From an uncultured Dehalococcoidia bacterium (GTDB taxonomy: Bacteria; Chloroflexota; Dehalococcoidia; Dehalococcoidales; UBA3254), in contig CAITCX010000024.1 in assembly GCA_903890885.1 (NCBI GenBank), positions 1 to 11,856 of the forward strand: a DNA stretch of 11,856 bases, in the 5' to 3' direction. How positions within the stretch are numbered: the stretch's first letter is position 1; each line of letters starts with the position of its first letter. The translations under genes were made by a program, and so were the position numbers. Below are positions 6,113-11,856 of the stretch, piece by piece. The notes beneath the pieces were generated by a model, which had not been told where the DNA came from, searched no databases, and worked only from the letters and a program-made list of their open reading frames with translations.

Positions 6113-7369
6113 TTATTGAATGTCATATTTCCCGAAGATTAAACACCCATTTGTACCGCCGAATCCGAAAGAGTTGGAAAGAACAGTTTTGACCTGCGCT
6201 TTACGGGCAACTTGGGGAACATAGTCCAGATCACAATCAGGATCTGGATTCTCAAGGTTGATTGTAGGCGGTATTATTCCATGAACGATAGTCAAAATGC
6301 TAACTATACTTTCCACCGCCCCTGCTCCACCCCAAAGATGTCCCAACATAGATTTATTGGCGGTAACCGGAATTTGTTTGGCCCGCTCTCCGAAAAGCCG
6401 CTTAATTGCCCTGGTTTCGGTCTGGTCGTTAATTAAAGTTGAAGTCCCGTGGGCATTGATATTATCTATATCATTAATGGTAAGTCCGGCGTCTTTAATG
6501 GCTCTGTTCATACATTGGGCAGCTCCTAAGCCGTCCGATTCCGGGGATGTGATGTGGTAGGCATCACAATTGTTGCCATAACCCAATACTTCAGCATAAA
6601 TTCTGGCTCCCCTGGCCCGCGCTGCACCAAGTTCTTCAAGCACCAGCATGCCAGCGCCTTCGCCGCAAATGAAACCATCGCGTTCTTTGTCAAAAGGTCT
6701 GCTGGCTTTGGTAGGATCGTTATTACGGGTAGACATGACTTTCAAAGAATCCAAACCGGCGAAAAGGACCGGACTTAGAGCGGCCTCCGTACCTCCTGCC
6801 ACCATGGCATCGGCATCTCCATACTTGATGACCCGGTAGGCTTCGCCGATAGAATGAGTTCCAGCGGCGCAGGCTGTCACTGAACACATCAAGGGTCCTT
6901 TGGCACCGAATTGAATGGCTACCTCGCCAGCTGCCAGATTGCATATATAACTGGGAATAAAAAAAGGTGATACCTTTTCCCTTTGGCCATCCATCACCAG
7001 CTTGTGGCTTTTCTCAAAGCTGTCAATGCCGCCCATGGCAGTGGCTACCGCCACACCTGTGCGTTCGGCATTCGTACTATCAATAGTTAACCGGGCATCT
7101 TCTAAAGCCATTCTCGCTGCGGCCGCTGAAAACTGGATAAAGCGACTGGCCCGCCGTGCCGTCTTTTTCTCCATAAAGTTAGCGGGTTCGAAGTCTTTTA
7201 CTTCTCCGGCAATTTTGGTTCGACATTCAGATGTATCGAAACGGGTTACCGGCCCGATGCCGGATTCGCCCTTACAAAGGGATTGCCAGTTTTTGTCTAC
7301 GGTATTCCCCAGTGGGGTAAGCATACCTAAACCTGTTATTACTACTCTACGGGTATTAGTTCTGTCCAA
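6113..7369 (-). CDS. fabF: 3-oxoacyl-ACP synthase II (FabF)
   Basis: This 418-residue condensing enzyme extends acyl-ACP with malonyl-ACP in type II fatty-acid synthesis. The Cys-His-His triad is complete: Cys167 (TACAAGTHS), His307 (NAHGTST) and His344 (KSMLGH, with Lys339). The glycine-rich end SNSFGFGGTNG lies at 398-408. After His344 the sequence is LWGGAG, whereas relatives usually have LLGAAG, a small departure beside the active site. The start is TTG at 7369: a stop lies three codons upstream in frame, with no other start between. The GAGGAG site is 13 nt away, longer than normal. No acpP, fabD or fabG neighbours are seen, so it is separated from a full fab cluster. It leads the unit with pepA, plsC and ispH. 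Confidence 0.95.
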   Translation of the reverse strand: MDRTNTRRVVITGLGMLTPLGNTVDKNWQSLCKGESGIGPVTRFDTSECRTKIAGEVKDFEPANFMEKKTARRASRFIQFSAAAARMALEDARLTIDSTNAERTGVAVATAMGGIDSFEKSHKLVMDGQREKVSPFFIPSYICNLAAGEVAIQFGAKGPLMCSVTACAAGTHSIGEAYRVIKYGDADAMVAGGTEAALSPVLFAGLDSLKVMSTRNNDPTKASRPFDKERDGFICGEGAGMLVLEELGAARARGARIYAEVLGYGNNCDAYHITSPESDGLGAAQCMNRAIKDAGLTINDIDNINAHGTSTLINDQTETRAIKRLFGERAKQIPVTANKSMLGHLWGGAGAVESIVSILTIVHGIIPPTINLENPDPDCDLDYVPQVARKAQVKTVLSNSFGFGGTNGCLIFGKYDIQ

Positions 7370-7382
7370 GTTATCTTATCTA

Positions 7383-7388
7383 CTCCTC
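7383..7388 (-). promoter_or_regulatory. Distant ribosome-binding site of fabF
   Basis: GAGGAG on the minus strand is a strong Shine-Dalgarno sequence but lies 13 nt before the TTG start. The in-frame stop between leaves no other start codon nearer to it in the FabF frame. Confidence 0.6.
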
Positions 7389-7433
7389 AAGTTAAATAAT
7401 TTGTTCTCTCTAGCATGATTTCAACAATGTCCT

Positions 7434-7462
7434 AGTATAAAATATTTTAACCCATTTGGAAA
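7434..7462 (-). promoter_or_regulatory. Candidate promoter for the fabF-pepA-plsC-ispH unit
   Basis: On the minus strand TTTCCA (7457-7462, four of six matches to TTGACA) is followed after 17 bp by TATACT (7434-7439, five of six matches to TATAAT). The start would be near 7427, giving a leader of about 57 nt. Spacing is ideal, but the AT-rich setting makes chance matches likely. Confidence 0.5.
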
Positions 7463-7499
7463 GGAAAGCGTCCATAACATGACAATCCAATTGTAGTCA

Positions 7500-7516
7500 T
7501 GTATATATTTTATACA
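7500..7516. repeat. Inverted repeat TGTATA-N5-TATACA
   Basis: Perfect 6-bp arms (7500-7505 and 7511-7516) with a 5-nt T/A spacer form a 17-bp dyad. This is the size and shape of many dimeric repressor sites. It lies about 40 bp upstream of the -35 box proposed for fabF. The arms are AT-rich, so chance is not excluded. Confidence 0.35.
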
Positions 7517-7551
7517 CTAATTCAATCTCAAACTTTTTAACAGCATATCCC

Positions 7552-7565
7552 GGAGTATATACTCC
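7552..7565. repeat. Perfect 14-bp palindrome
   Basis: GGAGTATATACTCC reads identically on both strands with no spacer. It lies near the middle of the divergent region, about 90 bp from the proposed fabF -35 box and about 110 bp from that of cooC. It is too close-packed to form a normal hairpin loop, so a protein-binding site is the more natural reading. No known regulator motif matches it in my memory. Confidence 0.5.
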
Positions 7566-7638
7566 ATTTACTTAAAGCTATTCCTTGTTATTTCAAGCTT
7601 AAAAAGGCCCACTTGAAAAAACAATTGAAAACATCTTC

Positions 7639-7657
7639 GATAAATGCTATATTTATC
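7639..7657. repeat. Inverted repeat GATAAAT-N5-ATTTATC
   Basis: Perfect 7-bp arms (7639-7645 and 7651-7657) have a 5-nt spacer. The repeat ends 17 bp before the proposed -35 box of cooC, a position suited to an activator or a repressor. A second short palindrome, TATAATTATA, follows at 7660-7669. Confidence 0.4.
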
Positions 7658-7674
7658 AATATAATTATAATATT

Positions 7675-7703
7675 TATACAACGGTGTACAATAGTTATAT
7701 AAT
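7675..7703 (+). promoter_or_regulatory. Candidate promoter for cooC-fhs-ASKHA genes
   Basis: TATACA (7675-7680, four of six matches to TTGACA) is followed after 17 bp by a perfect TATAAT (7698-7703). Transcription would begin near 7710 with a leader of about 65 nt. The -35 box and part of the spacer coincide with the near-palindrome TATACA-ACGG-TGTACA (7675-7690), five of six arm positions complementary, which could be an operator controlling this promoter. Confidence 0.55.
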
Positions 7704-7757
7704 TATGGTTTCTGTCAGCTTCTAATACCTGAACCTTATTTTTGTATGTCTTCTTCC

Positions 7758-7763
7758 GAGGAG
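7758..7763 (+). promoter_or_regulatory. Ribosome-binding site deciding the cooC start
   Basis: GAGGAG lies 12 nt before the ATG at 7776. It falls downstream of another in-frame ATG (7746), so it could not serve that earlier start. This favours 7776, as does family alignment, since relatives begin directly with the MKIAISGKGG type of sequence. Confidence 0.65.
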
Positions 7764-7775
7764 TGGAACTGCCCT

Positions 7776-8540
7776 ATGAAAATTGCCATAAGCGGAAAGG
7801 GCGGAGTCGGTAAAACGCTTCTAAGCGCCCTTCTGGTCAAAGAATATGCCAGAAGAGGTTTTGCTGTTCTGGCAGTTGACGCCGATCCTGATACCAATCT
7901 GGCTTCTGCTCTGGGTTTTCCAGAATCGGAAACCATTACTCCGATATCAGAGATGAAGGAGTTGATTGAAGAACGCACCGGCGTGAAACCTGGCCAACCC
8001 GGGGCTCTTTTTAAGCTGAACCCGCGGGTAGATGATATTCCTGAGCAATATGCCCGTCGACTGGACGGCATCCGTTTAATGGTCATGGGTAAGATCAAAA
8101 GGGGCGGCAGTGGTTGTTATTGTTCTGAAAATACTCTGCTGCAGGCTTTGATCACCCATCTTTTAGTAATTCGAAATGAAGTAGTTATTCTGGACATGGC
8201 AGCTGGTATTGAGCATTTAAGCAGGGCCACTGCCCGGGCGGTTGATAGACTGATTATTGTGGTTGAACCCGGACGGAAGAGCCTCGAAACCGCGCTTAGA
8301 ATTAAAAAACTTGCCAGTGATATTGGCATTAATAACATCGCTGTGGTTGGCAATAAAATCCGGGGTCAGGTTGACCGTGATTTCCTGACTACGACCTTAC
8401 CCGGCTTCGATTTTCTGGGTTTTTTACCTTTTGATCCGGCCATTACTAATGCAGAAGTCTCCGGGGCAAATCCGCTGGAAGCCAGCCAGTCAGTTTTATC
8501 TGAAGTTCAATCCATCATTCAAAAGCTTGAATCCTTGTAA
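7776..8540 (+). CDS. cooC: CooC-type nickel-insertion ATPase for CO dehydrogenase/ACS
   Basis: This is a 254-residue MinD/SIMIBI-class ATPase. The deviant Walker A motif GKGGVGKT (7-14) has the signature Lys8 and Lys13. Switch I-type DADPDTN lies at 35-41. Walker B ends at Asp140 (VVILDMAAGIEHL). The distinctive CooC mark is the Cys-X-Cys pair Cys114/Cys116 in GGSGCYCSEN, which in Carboxydothermus CooC1 binds metal across the dimer. The family loads nickel into CO dehydrogenase or, as AcsF, into acetyl-CoA synthase. Which one applies cannot be told from this protein alone. An in-frame ATG at 7746 would add 10 residues but is less likely because of the ribosome-binding site position. It lies 34 bp before fhs and likely heads the transcript with fhs and the ASKHA gene. 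Confidence 0.88.
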   Translation: MKIAISGKGGVGKTLLSALLVKEYARRGFAVLAVDADPDTNLASALGFPESETITPISEMKELIEERTGVKPGQPGALFKLNPRVDDIPEQYARRLDGIRLMVMGKIKRGGSGCYCSENTLLQALITHLLVIRNEVVILDMAAGIEHLSRATARAVDRLIIVVEPGRKSLETALRIKKLASDIGINNIAVVGNKIRGQVDRDFLTTTLPGFDFLGFLPFDPAITNAEVSGANPLEASQSVLSEVQSIIQKLESL

Positions 8541-8574
8541 ATGTTAAATTATATCCAGTGAGGGAGGAAAGATC

Positions 8575-10347
8575 GTGGCTTACGACGCAACCAAGTTAAA
8601 AGAATGGCAAATTGCTGAATTAGCTGAAGCCAATATGCCCGAACCAGGCGAGTGGAGAGAAAAATTAAATCTGCAAAAAGATGAACTTGTGCCTTACGGC
8701 AGAATCAGTAAACTGGATTTCCTTAAAATTATGAACCGTCTAAAAGACAGACCAGACGGAAAATACATAGAGATCACAGCTATCACTCCCACTCCTCTCG
8801 GGGAAGGTAAAAGCACCACCTCATTAGGTCTGATTGAAGGCCTGGGCGCCCGCGGCAAAAATGTCGGCGGTTGTCTTCGCCAGCCGTCTGGTGGCCCCAC
8901 TATGAACGTCAAAGGCAGTGCCGCCGGCGGCGGAAATGCCCTCCTGATACCCATGGCCGAATTCTCTATGGGACTAACCGGCGATATTAACGAACTGATG
9001 AACGCTCATAACCTGGCTATGGTGGCTTTGACTTCACGTATGCAGCACGAGCGTAACTATACTGACGAACAACTGCAGAGACTGAGCGGCATGCGCCGTC
9101 TGGACATCGATCCCACTCGGGTCGAATTGAGTTGGGTCATTGATTTTTGCGCGCAAAGCCTGCGTAAGATAATTATCGGCATGGGCAGTAAAATGGACGG
9201 TTATTTAATGGAGTCTCATTTTTCCATTGCCGTCAGTTCTGAATTGATGGCCATCTTGTCGATCGCCAAAGACCTGGCTGACCTTAGAGAAAGGATTTCT
9301 AAGATTATTGTAGCCTACGATAAGCAGGGCAAGCCGGTGACTACCGCTGATCTGGAAGTTGATGGCGCAATGACAGCGTTCATGCGCAACACTATTAATC
9401 CTACCTTATGCTGCACTGCTGAATACCAACCGGTCATGGTGCATGCTGGGCCTTTCGCCAATATCGCCATCGGCCAGTCATCCATCATTGCCGACCGCAT
9501 AGGTTTAAAAATGTTCGATTATCATATCACCGAAAGTGGCTTCGCGGCTGACATCGGTTTTGAAAAATTCTGGAATGTGAAATGCCGTTACAGCGGCCTT
9601 AAACCTAATGTTTCAGTACTGACTGCCAGCGTAAGAGCTTTAAAGATGCACGGCGGCGGTCCCCGCGTATCACCAGGCGTTCCTCTTTCAGATGCTTACA
9701 CCAAAGAAAATTTACCGTTACTGGAAAAAGGTCTGGAAAACATGCTCCATCATATCAGGACAATCCGGACTTCAGGCATCAACCCTGTGGTTTGCATCAA
9801 CCGCTTTTCGAACGACACAGATGCTGAAGTTGCTTTGGTTAAAAGAGCTGCGGAAGCTGCTGGTGCCCGTGCTGCCGAATCCAATCACTGGGCTAAGGGC
9901 GGGGAAGGGGCACTGGAATTAACTGATGCGGTGCTGGATGCCTGCAAAGAAGAAAATAATTTCCATTATTTATATCCTATTGAGATGAAACTGCGCGATA
10001 GAGTTGAAAAGATCGCACAGGTGGTCTATGGTGCCGAAGGAGTTTACTGGAGCCCTGAAGCTGAAGCTAAAGCCAAGCAATTTGAAGCCGATCCCAAATA
10101 CGATGATTACGACACCATGATGGTCAAAACCCATCTGTCTTTAACCCATGATCCGGCCTTAAAGGGCGTTCCTAAAGGTTGGACGCTGCCTATTCGTGAT
10201 GTATTAGTCTACTCTGGTGCCAAGTTTTTATGTCCCATGGCGGGAACTATCACTTTGATGCCAGGCACTGCCTCTGATCCCAATTTCAAGAGGATAGATG
10301 TTGACGTTAACACCGGAAAAGTAACTGGTTTGCACGATGTAGATTAG
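8575..10347 (+). CDS. fhs: Formate-tetrahydrofolate ligase, divergent form
   Basis: Fhs joins formate to tetrahydrofolate using ATP to give 10-formyl-THF, the entry to the methyl branch of the Wood-Ljungdahl pathway. The protein is 590 residues, about 30 longer than usual bacterial enzymes. The ATP loop TPTPLGEGKST is at 71-81, LRQPS with Arg102 at 101-105, and Phe411 (NRF) and Trp439 (HWAKGGEG) correspond to the pteridine-stacking pair. The glycine-rich signature at 111-121 reads NVKGSAAGGGN instead of the usual GIKGGAAGGGY, and the second signature at 350-361 begins TASVRALK. Extra residues lie near 155-172. Several motifs recall the eukaryotic C1-THF synthase domain. The start is GTG with a GGAGG site 7 nt upstream. 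A changed substrate use cannot be excluded. Confidence 0.92.
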   Translation: MAYDATKLKEWQIAELAEANMPEPGEWREKLNLQKDELVPYGRISKLDFLKIMNRLKDRPDGKYIEITAITPTPLGEGKSTTSLGLIEGLGARGKNVGGCLRQPSGGPTMNVKGSAAGGGNALLIPMAEFSMGLTGDINELMNAHNLAMVALTSRMQHERNYTDEQLQRLSGMRRLDIDPTRVELSWVIDFCAQSLRKIIIGMGSKMDGYLMESHFSIAVSSELMAILSIAKDLADLRERISKIIVAYDKQGKPVTTADLEVDGAMTAFMRNTINPTLCCTAEYQPVMVHAGPFANIAIGQSSIIADRIGLKMFDYHITESGFAADIGFEKFWNVKCRYSGLKPNVSVLTASVRALKMHGGGPRVSPGVPLSDAYTKENLPLLEKGLENMLHHIRTIRTSGINPVVCINRFSNDTDAEVALVKRAAEAAGARAAESNHWAKGGEGALELTDAVLDACKEENNFHYLYPIEMKLRDRVEKIAQVVYGAEGVYWSPEAEAKAKQFEADPKYDDYDTMMVKTHLSLTHDPALKGVPKGWTLPIRDVLVYSGAKFLCPMAGTITLMPGTASDPNFKRIDVDVNTGKVTGLHDVD

Positions 10348-10363
10348 GAGACTCAGACTATTG

Positions 10364-11856
10364 ATGTCAGAAAATACATACAAGATCACCTTTCTGCCTG
10401 GAGATATCGAAATTCAGGTTAAACAGGGCATCTCTCTTCTGGAAGCCGCCCTGGCAGCCGGAATTCATATTAATGCATCTTGCGGTGGTACTGGCGTCTG
10501 CGGGACTTGTAAGGTTAAAATTGTTTCGGGCAACGTCGTATGCAATCCTAGTGAGCACCTCAATCAATCCGAATACGACAGCGGACTGCGCTTGGCCTGC
10601 CAGAGCCGGGTTCTTTCAAATTTAACGGTTGAGATCCCCCTCGTGTCTCGACTGGATAAAGCTATACAGGCCAGAGAAAATCAGCGTTCAGCCGGGGTTT
10701 CCGCTTTAAACTGGAATTTTGTGCCACTTGTTAAAAAATATTATTTGGAATTGCCCGCGGCAACTCTGGATGATAACGCCAGTGATCTATTCAGGGTCAA
10801 ACGTGGTTTGAAAGATCAATATCAAATCGAGGGACTTCTAATTGATCTGGAAGTAATCAGAAAATTTCCTCCTATTTTGCGGGAAAATAGTTTCAAGGTG
10901 ACTGTCACAGTATTAACCATTATGGATCAAGAGAATACTGTTTCACGCAAATTGGTCAATATAGAAGCAGGTGATACACGAGACCACCTTTATGCCCTGG
11001 CCGTTGATATCGGTACAACTACTGTTTGCTCGCAAATTCTAGACTTAAACCGCGGTAAGGTTTTGGCGGATACTATCGTCTTTAATAAACAGATAAGCTA
11101 CGGCAGCGACGTGATTACCCGAATTGCCTACAGTCAAAAACCTGGAGGTCTGGCTAAATTACAGGAAGTTGTTGTCTCTTCCATTAACGAAACTATCGAT
11201 AATCTTCTCAAAGCCTCCAAATTAAAAAAGACGGATATCAGTTATATCTCGGCGGCTGGTAATACTGTTATGCAGCAGATACTTGTGGGACTTGACCCCA
11301 AATATATTCGCTTGTCACCTTATACCCCGGCGGCCAATTTTATACCGCTGGTAAAAGCTGCCGATCTGGGGATACAGGTTGAAAACCACGTTTATCTTTA
11401 TACATTTCCTTCAGTGTCAAGTTACGTTGGTGGAGACATTGTTTCCGGTGTAGTTGCTGCTGGTGTCTATCAAAGAAAAAAATTGACTTTCTACATGGAC
11501 ATAGGGACCAACGGTGAAATTGTCATCGGTAATTCGGACTGGATGGTAACAGCTTCTTGTTCAGCTGGACCGGCTTTTGAAGGCGGAGGTATTAAACATG
11601 GCATGGTGGCCATGAAAGGCGCTATCCAGGATTTCGTCATCGATTCTGAGACATTGGAACCCCAAATTAAAATCATTGGAGAAACAAAACCCAGGGGTAT
11701 CTGCGGTTCCGGACTAATAAACACTATTGCTGAACTATTGGAAGCTGGTGTTATCGATCAAAACGGTAAATATAATACTCATATACAATCCAAACGTATC
11801 CGAAATGGTCTGGACGGTTGGGAATATGTTCTGGCCTGGGCTAATGAAACTCAAAT
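10364..11856 (+). CDS. [2Fe-2S]/ASKHA protein, RACo-type corrinoid activator, 3'-truncated
   Basis: An uninterrupted frame of 497 codons runs off the window; relatives are about 600-650 residues. The N-terminal domain (1-95) is a plant-type [2Fe-2S] ferredoxin fold with Cys40, Cys46, Cys49 (CGGTGVCGTC) and Cys79, plus an extra Cys60. A linker and middle domain follow. From about 210 comes the ASKHA ATPase part (DUF4445): VDIGTTT (214-220), AAGNTVMQQ, MDIGTNGE (378-385), SCSAGPAFEGGG (398-409) and GICGSG (445-450). RACo uses ATP to reduce the inactive Co(II) corrinoid iron-sulfur protein, so it fits beside fhs and cooC. Activators of methyltransferase corrinoid proteins (RamA-like) have a different iron-sulfur architecture. 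The start is ATG at 10364, 16 bp after fhs. The TTG directly before it (10361) is 10 nt from AGGAG and equally possible. Confidence 0.88.
   Translation, partial: MSENTYKITFLPGDIEIQVKQGISLLEAALAAGIHINASCGGTGVCGTCKVKIVSGNVVCNPSEHLNQSEYDSGLRLACQSRVLSNLTVEIPLVSRLDKAIQARENQRSAGVSALNWNFVPLVKKYYLELPAATLDDNASDLFRVKRGLKDQYQIEGLLIDLEVIRKFPPILRENSFKVTVTVLTIMDQENTVSRKLVNIEAGDTRDHLYALAVDIGTTTVCSQILDLNRGKVLADTIVFNKQISYGSDVITRIAYSQKPGGLAKLQEVVVSSINETIDNLLKASKLKKTDISYISAAGNTVMQQILVGLDPKYIRLSPYTPAANFIPLVKAADLGIQVENHVYLYTFPSVSSYVGGDIVSGVVAAGVYQRKKLTFYMDIGTNGEIVIGNSDWMVTASCSAGPAFEGGGIKHGMVAMKGAIQDFVIDSETLEPQIKIIGETKPRGICGSGLINTIAELLEAGVIDQNGKYNTHIQSKRIRNGLDGWEYVLAWANETQ

Larger units (their letters stand above)
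7370..7775. other. Divergent control region between fabF and cooC
   Basis: This 406-bp stretch contains no convincing gene on either strand. It is much richer in A and T than the flanking genes. It holds one promoter candidate facing left for fabF (7434-7462) and one facing right for cooC (7675-7703). Between and around them are inverted repeats at 7500-7516, 7552-7565, 7639-7657 and 7675-7690. A short repeated word TTTATACA occurs at 7509-7516 and 7673-7680. A weaker dyad with arms ACATGAC (from about 7488) and GTCATGT (to about 7502) and another with arms TTTCAAG (7591-7597) and CTTGAAA (7612-7618) are also present. I recognise no riboswitch. Confidence 0.7.

Noticed and set aside
7002..7418. 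Long plus-strand open frame of 138 codons opposite the start of fabF
   Set aside because: It lies antisense to a gene with a full catalytic triad and has no family features or ribosome site, so it is a shadow frame.
7509..7690. DnaA-box-like TTATACACT and AT-rich stretch as a replication origin
   Set aside because: There is only one imperfect box and no dnaA, dnaN, gyr or par gene nearby; promoters explain the AT-richness.
7746..7775. Ten-residue N-terminal extension of CooC from the upstream ATG
   Set aside because: The ribosome-binding site lies inside it and family members begin at the next Met.

Overview
The window reads as a chromosomal segment of an anaerobic bacterium that carries at least part of the Wood-Ljungdahl (reductive acetyl-CoA) pathway. 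It holds 10 complete and 2 partial protein genes, with no rRNA, tRNA, CRISPR array, insertion sequence or phage gene that I can recognise. The F-type ATP synthase a and c subunits, and a nuclease-family protein with an acidic C-terminal tail, resemble Dehalococcoidia (Chloroflexota) proteins as I remember them. That placement is a guess from memory. A Firmicutes acetogen is the main alternative.

Left part (1-2183, minus strand): the start of an ATP synthase operon in the order atpI/Z - atpB - atpE - atpF - atpH, leaving the window inside atpH. The c subunit lacks the residues that mark sodium-coupled enzymes, so the motor is probably proton-driven. Next (2184-3106) comes a bifunctional-nuclease (DUF151) family gene with its own near-consensus promoter (TTGACA, 17 bp, TAAAAT) and a stem-loop beyond its end that separates it from the atp operon.

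Centre (3107-7369, minus strand): a tight four-gene unit fabF - pepA - plsC - ispH. These are fatty-acid elongation, leucyl aminopeptidase, phospholipid acyltransfer and the last step of the MEP isoprenoid pathway. Gaps are 24 and 2 bp, followed by a 20-bp overlap. A plausible promoter lies upstream of fabF.

Between fabF and the rightward genes is a 406-bp AT-rich divergent region (7370-7775) with two opposing promoter candidates and several inverted repeats, including a perfect 14-bp palindrome.

Right part (7776-11856, plus strand): cooC-like nickel-insertion ATPase - fhs (formate-tetrahydrofolate ligase) - a [2Fe-2S]/ASKHA protein of the RACo type (reductive activator of corrinoid proteins), cut by the window end. 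Together they suggest maturation of CO dehydrogenase/acetyl-CoA synthase, formate activation on the methyl branch, and ATP-driven reactivation of the corrinoid iron-sulfur protein. The Fhs is divergent: it departs from the family's signature sequences and has features recalling the eukaryotic C1-THF synthase domain. Five of the twelve genes appear to start with GTG or TTG, each with supporting ribosome-binding or reading-frame evidence. I did not find a clearly undescribed system. The best leads are the divergent Fhs and the palindrome-rich control region.
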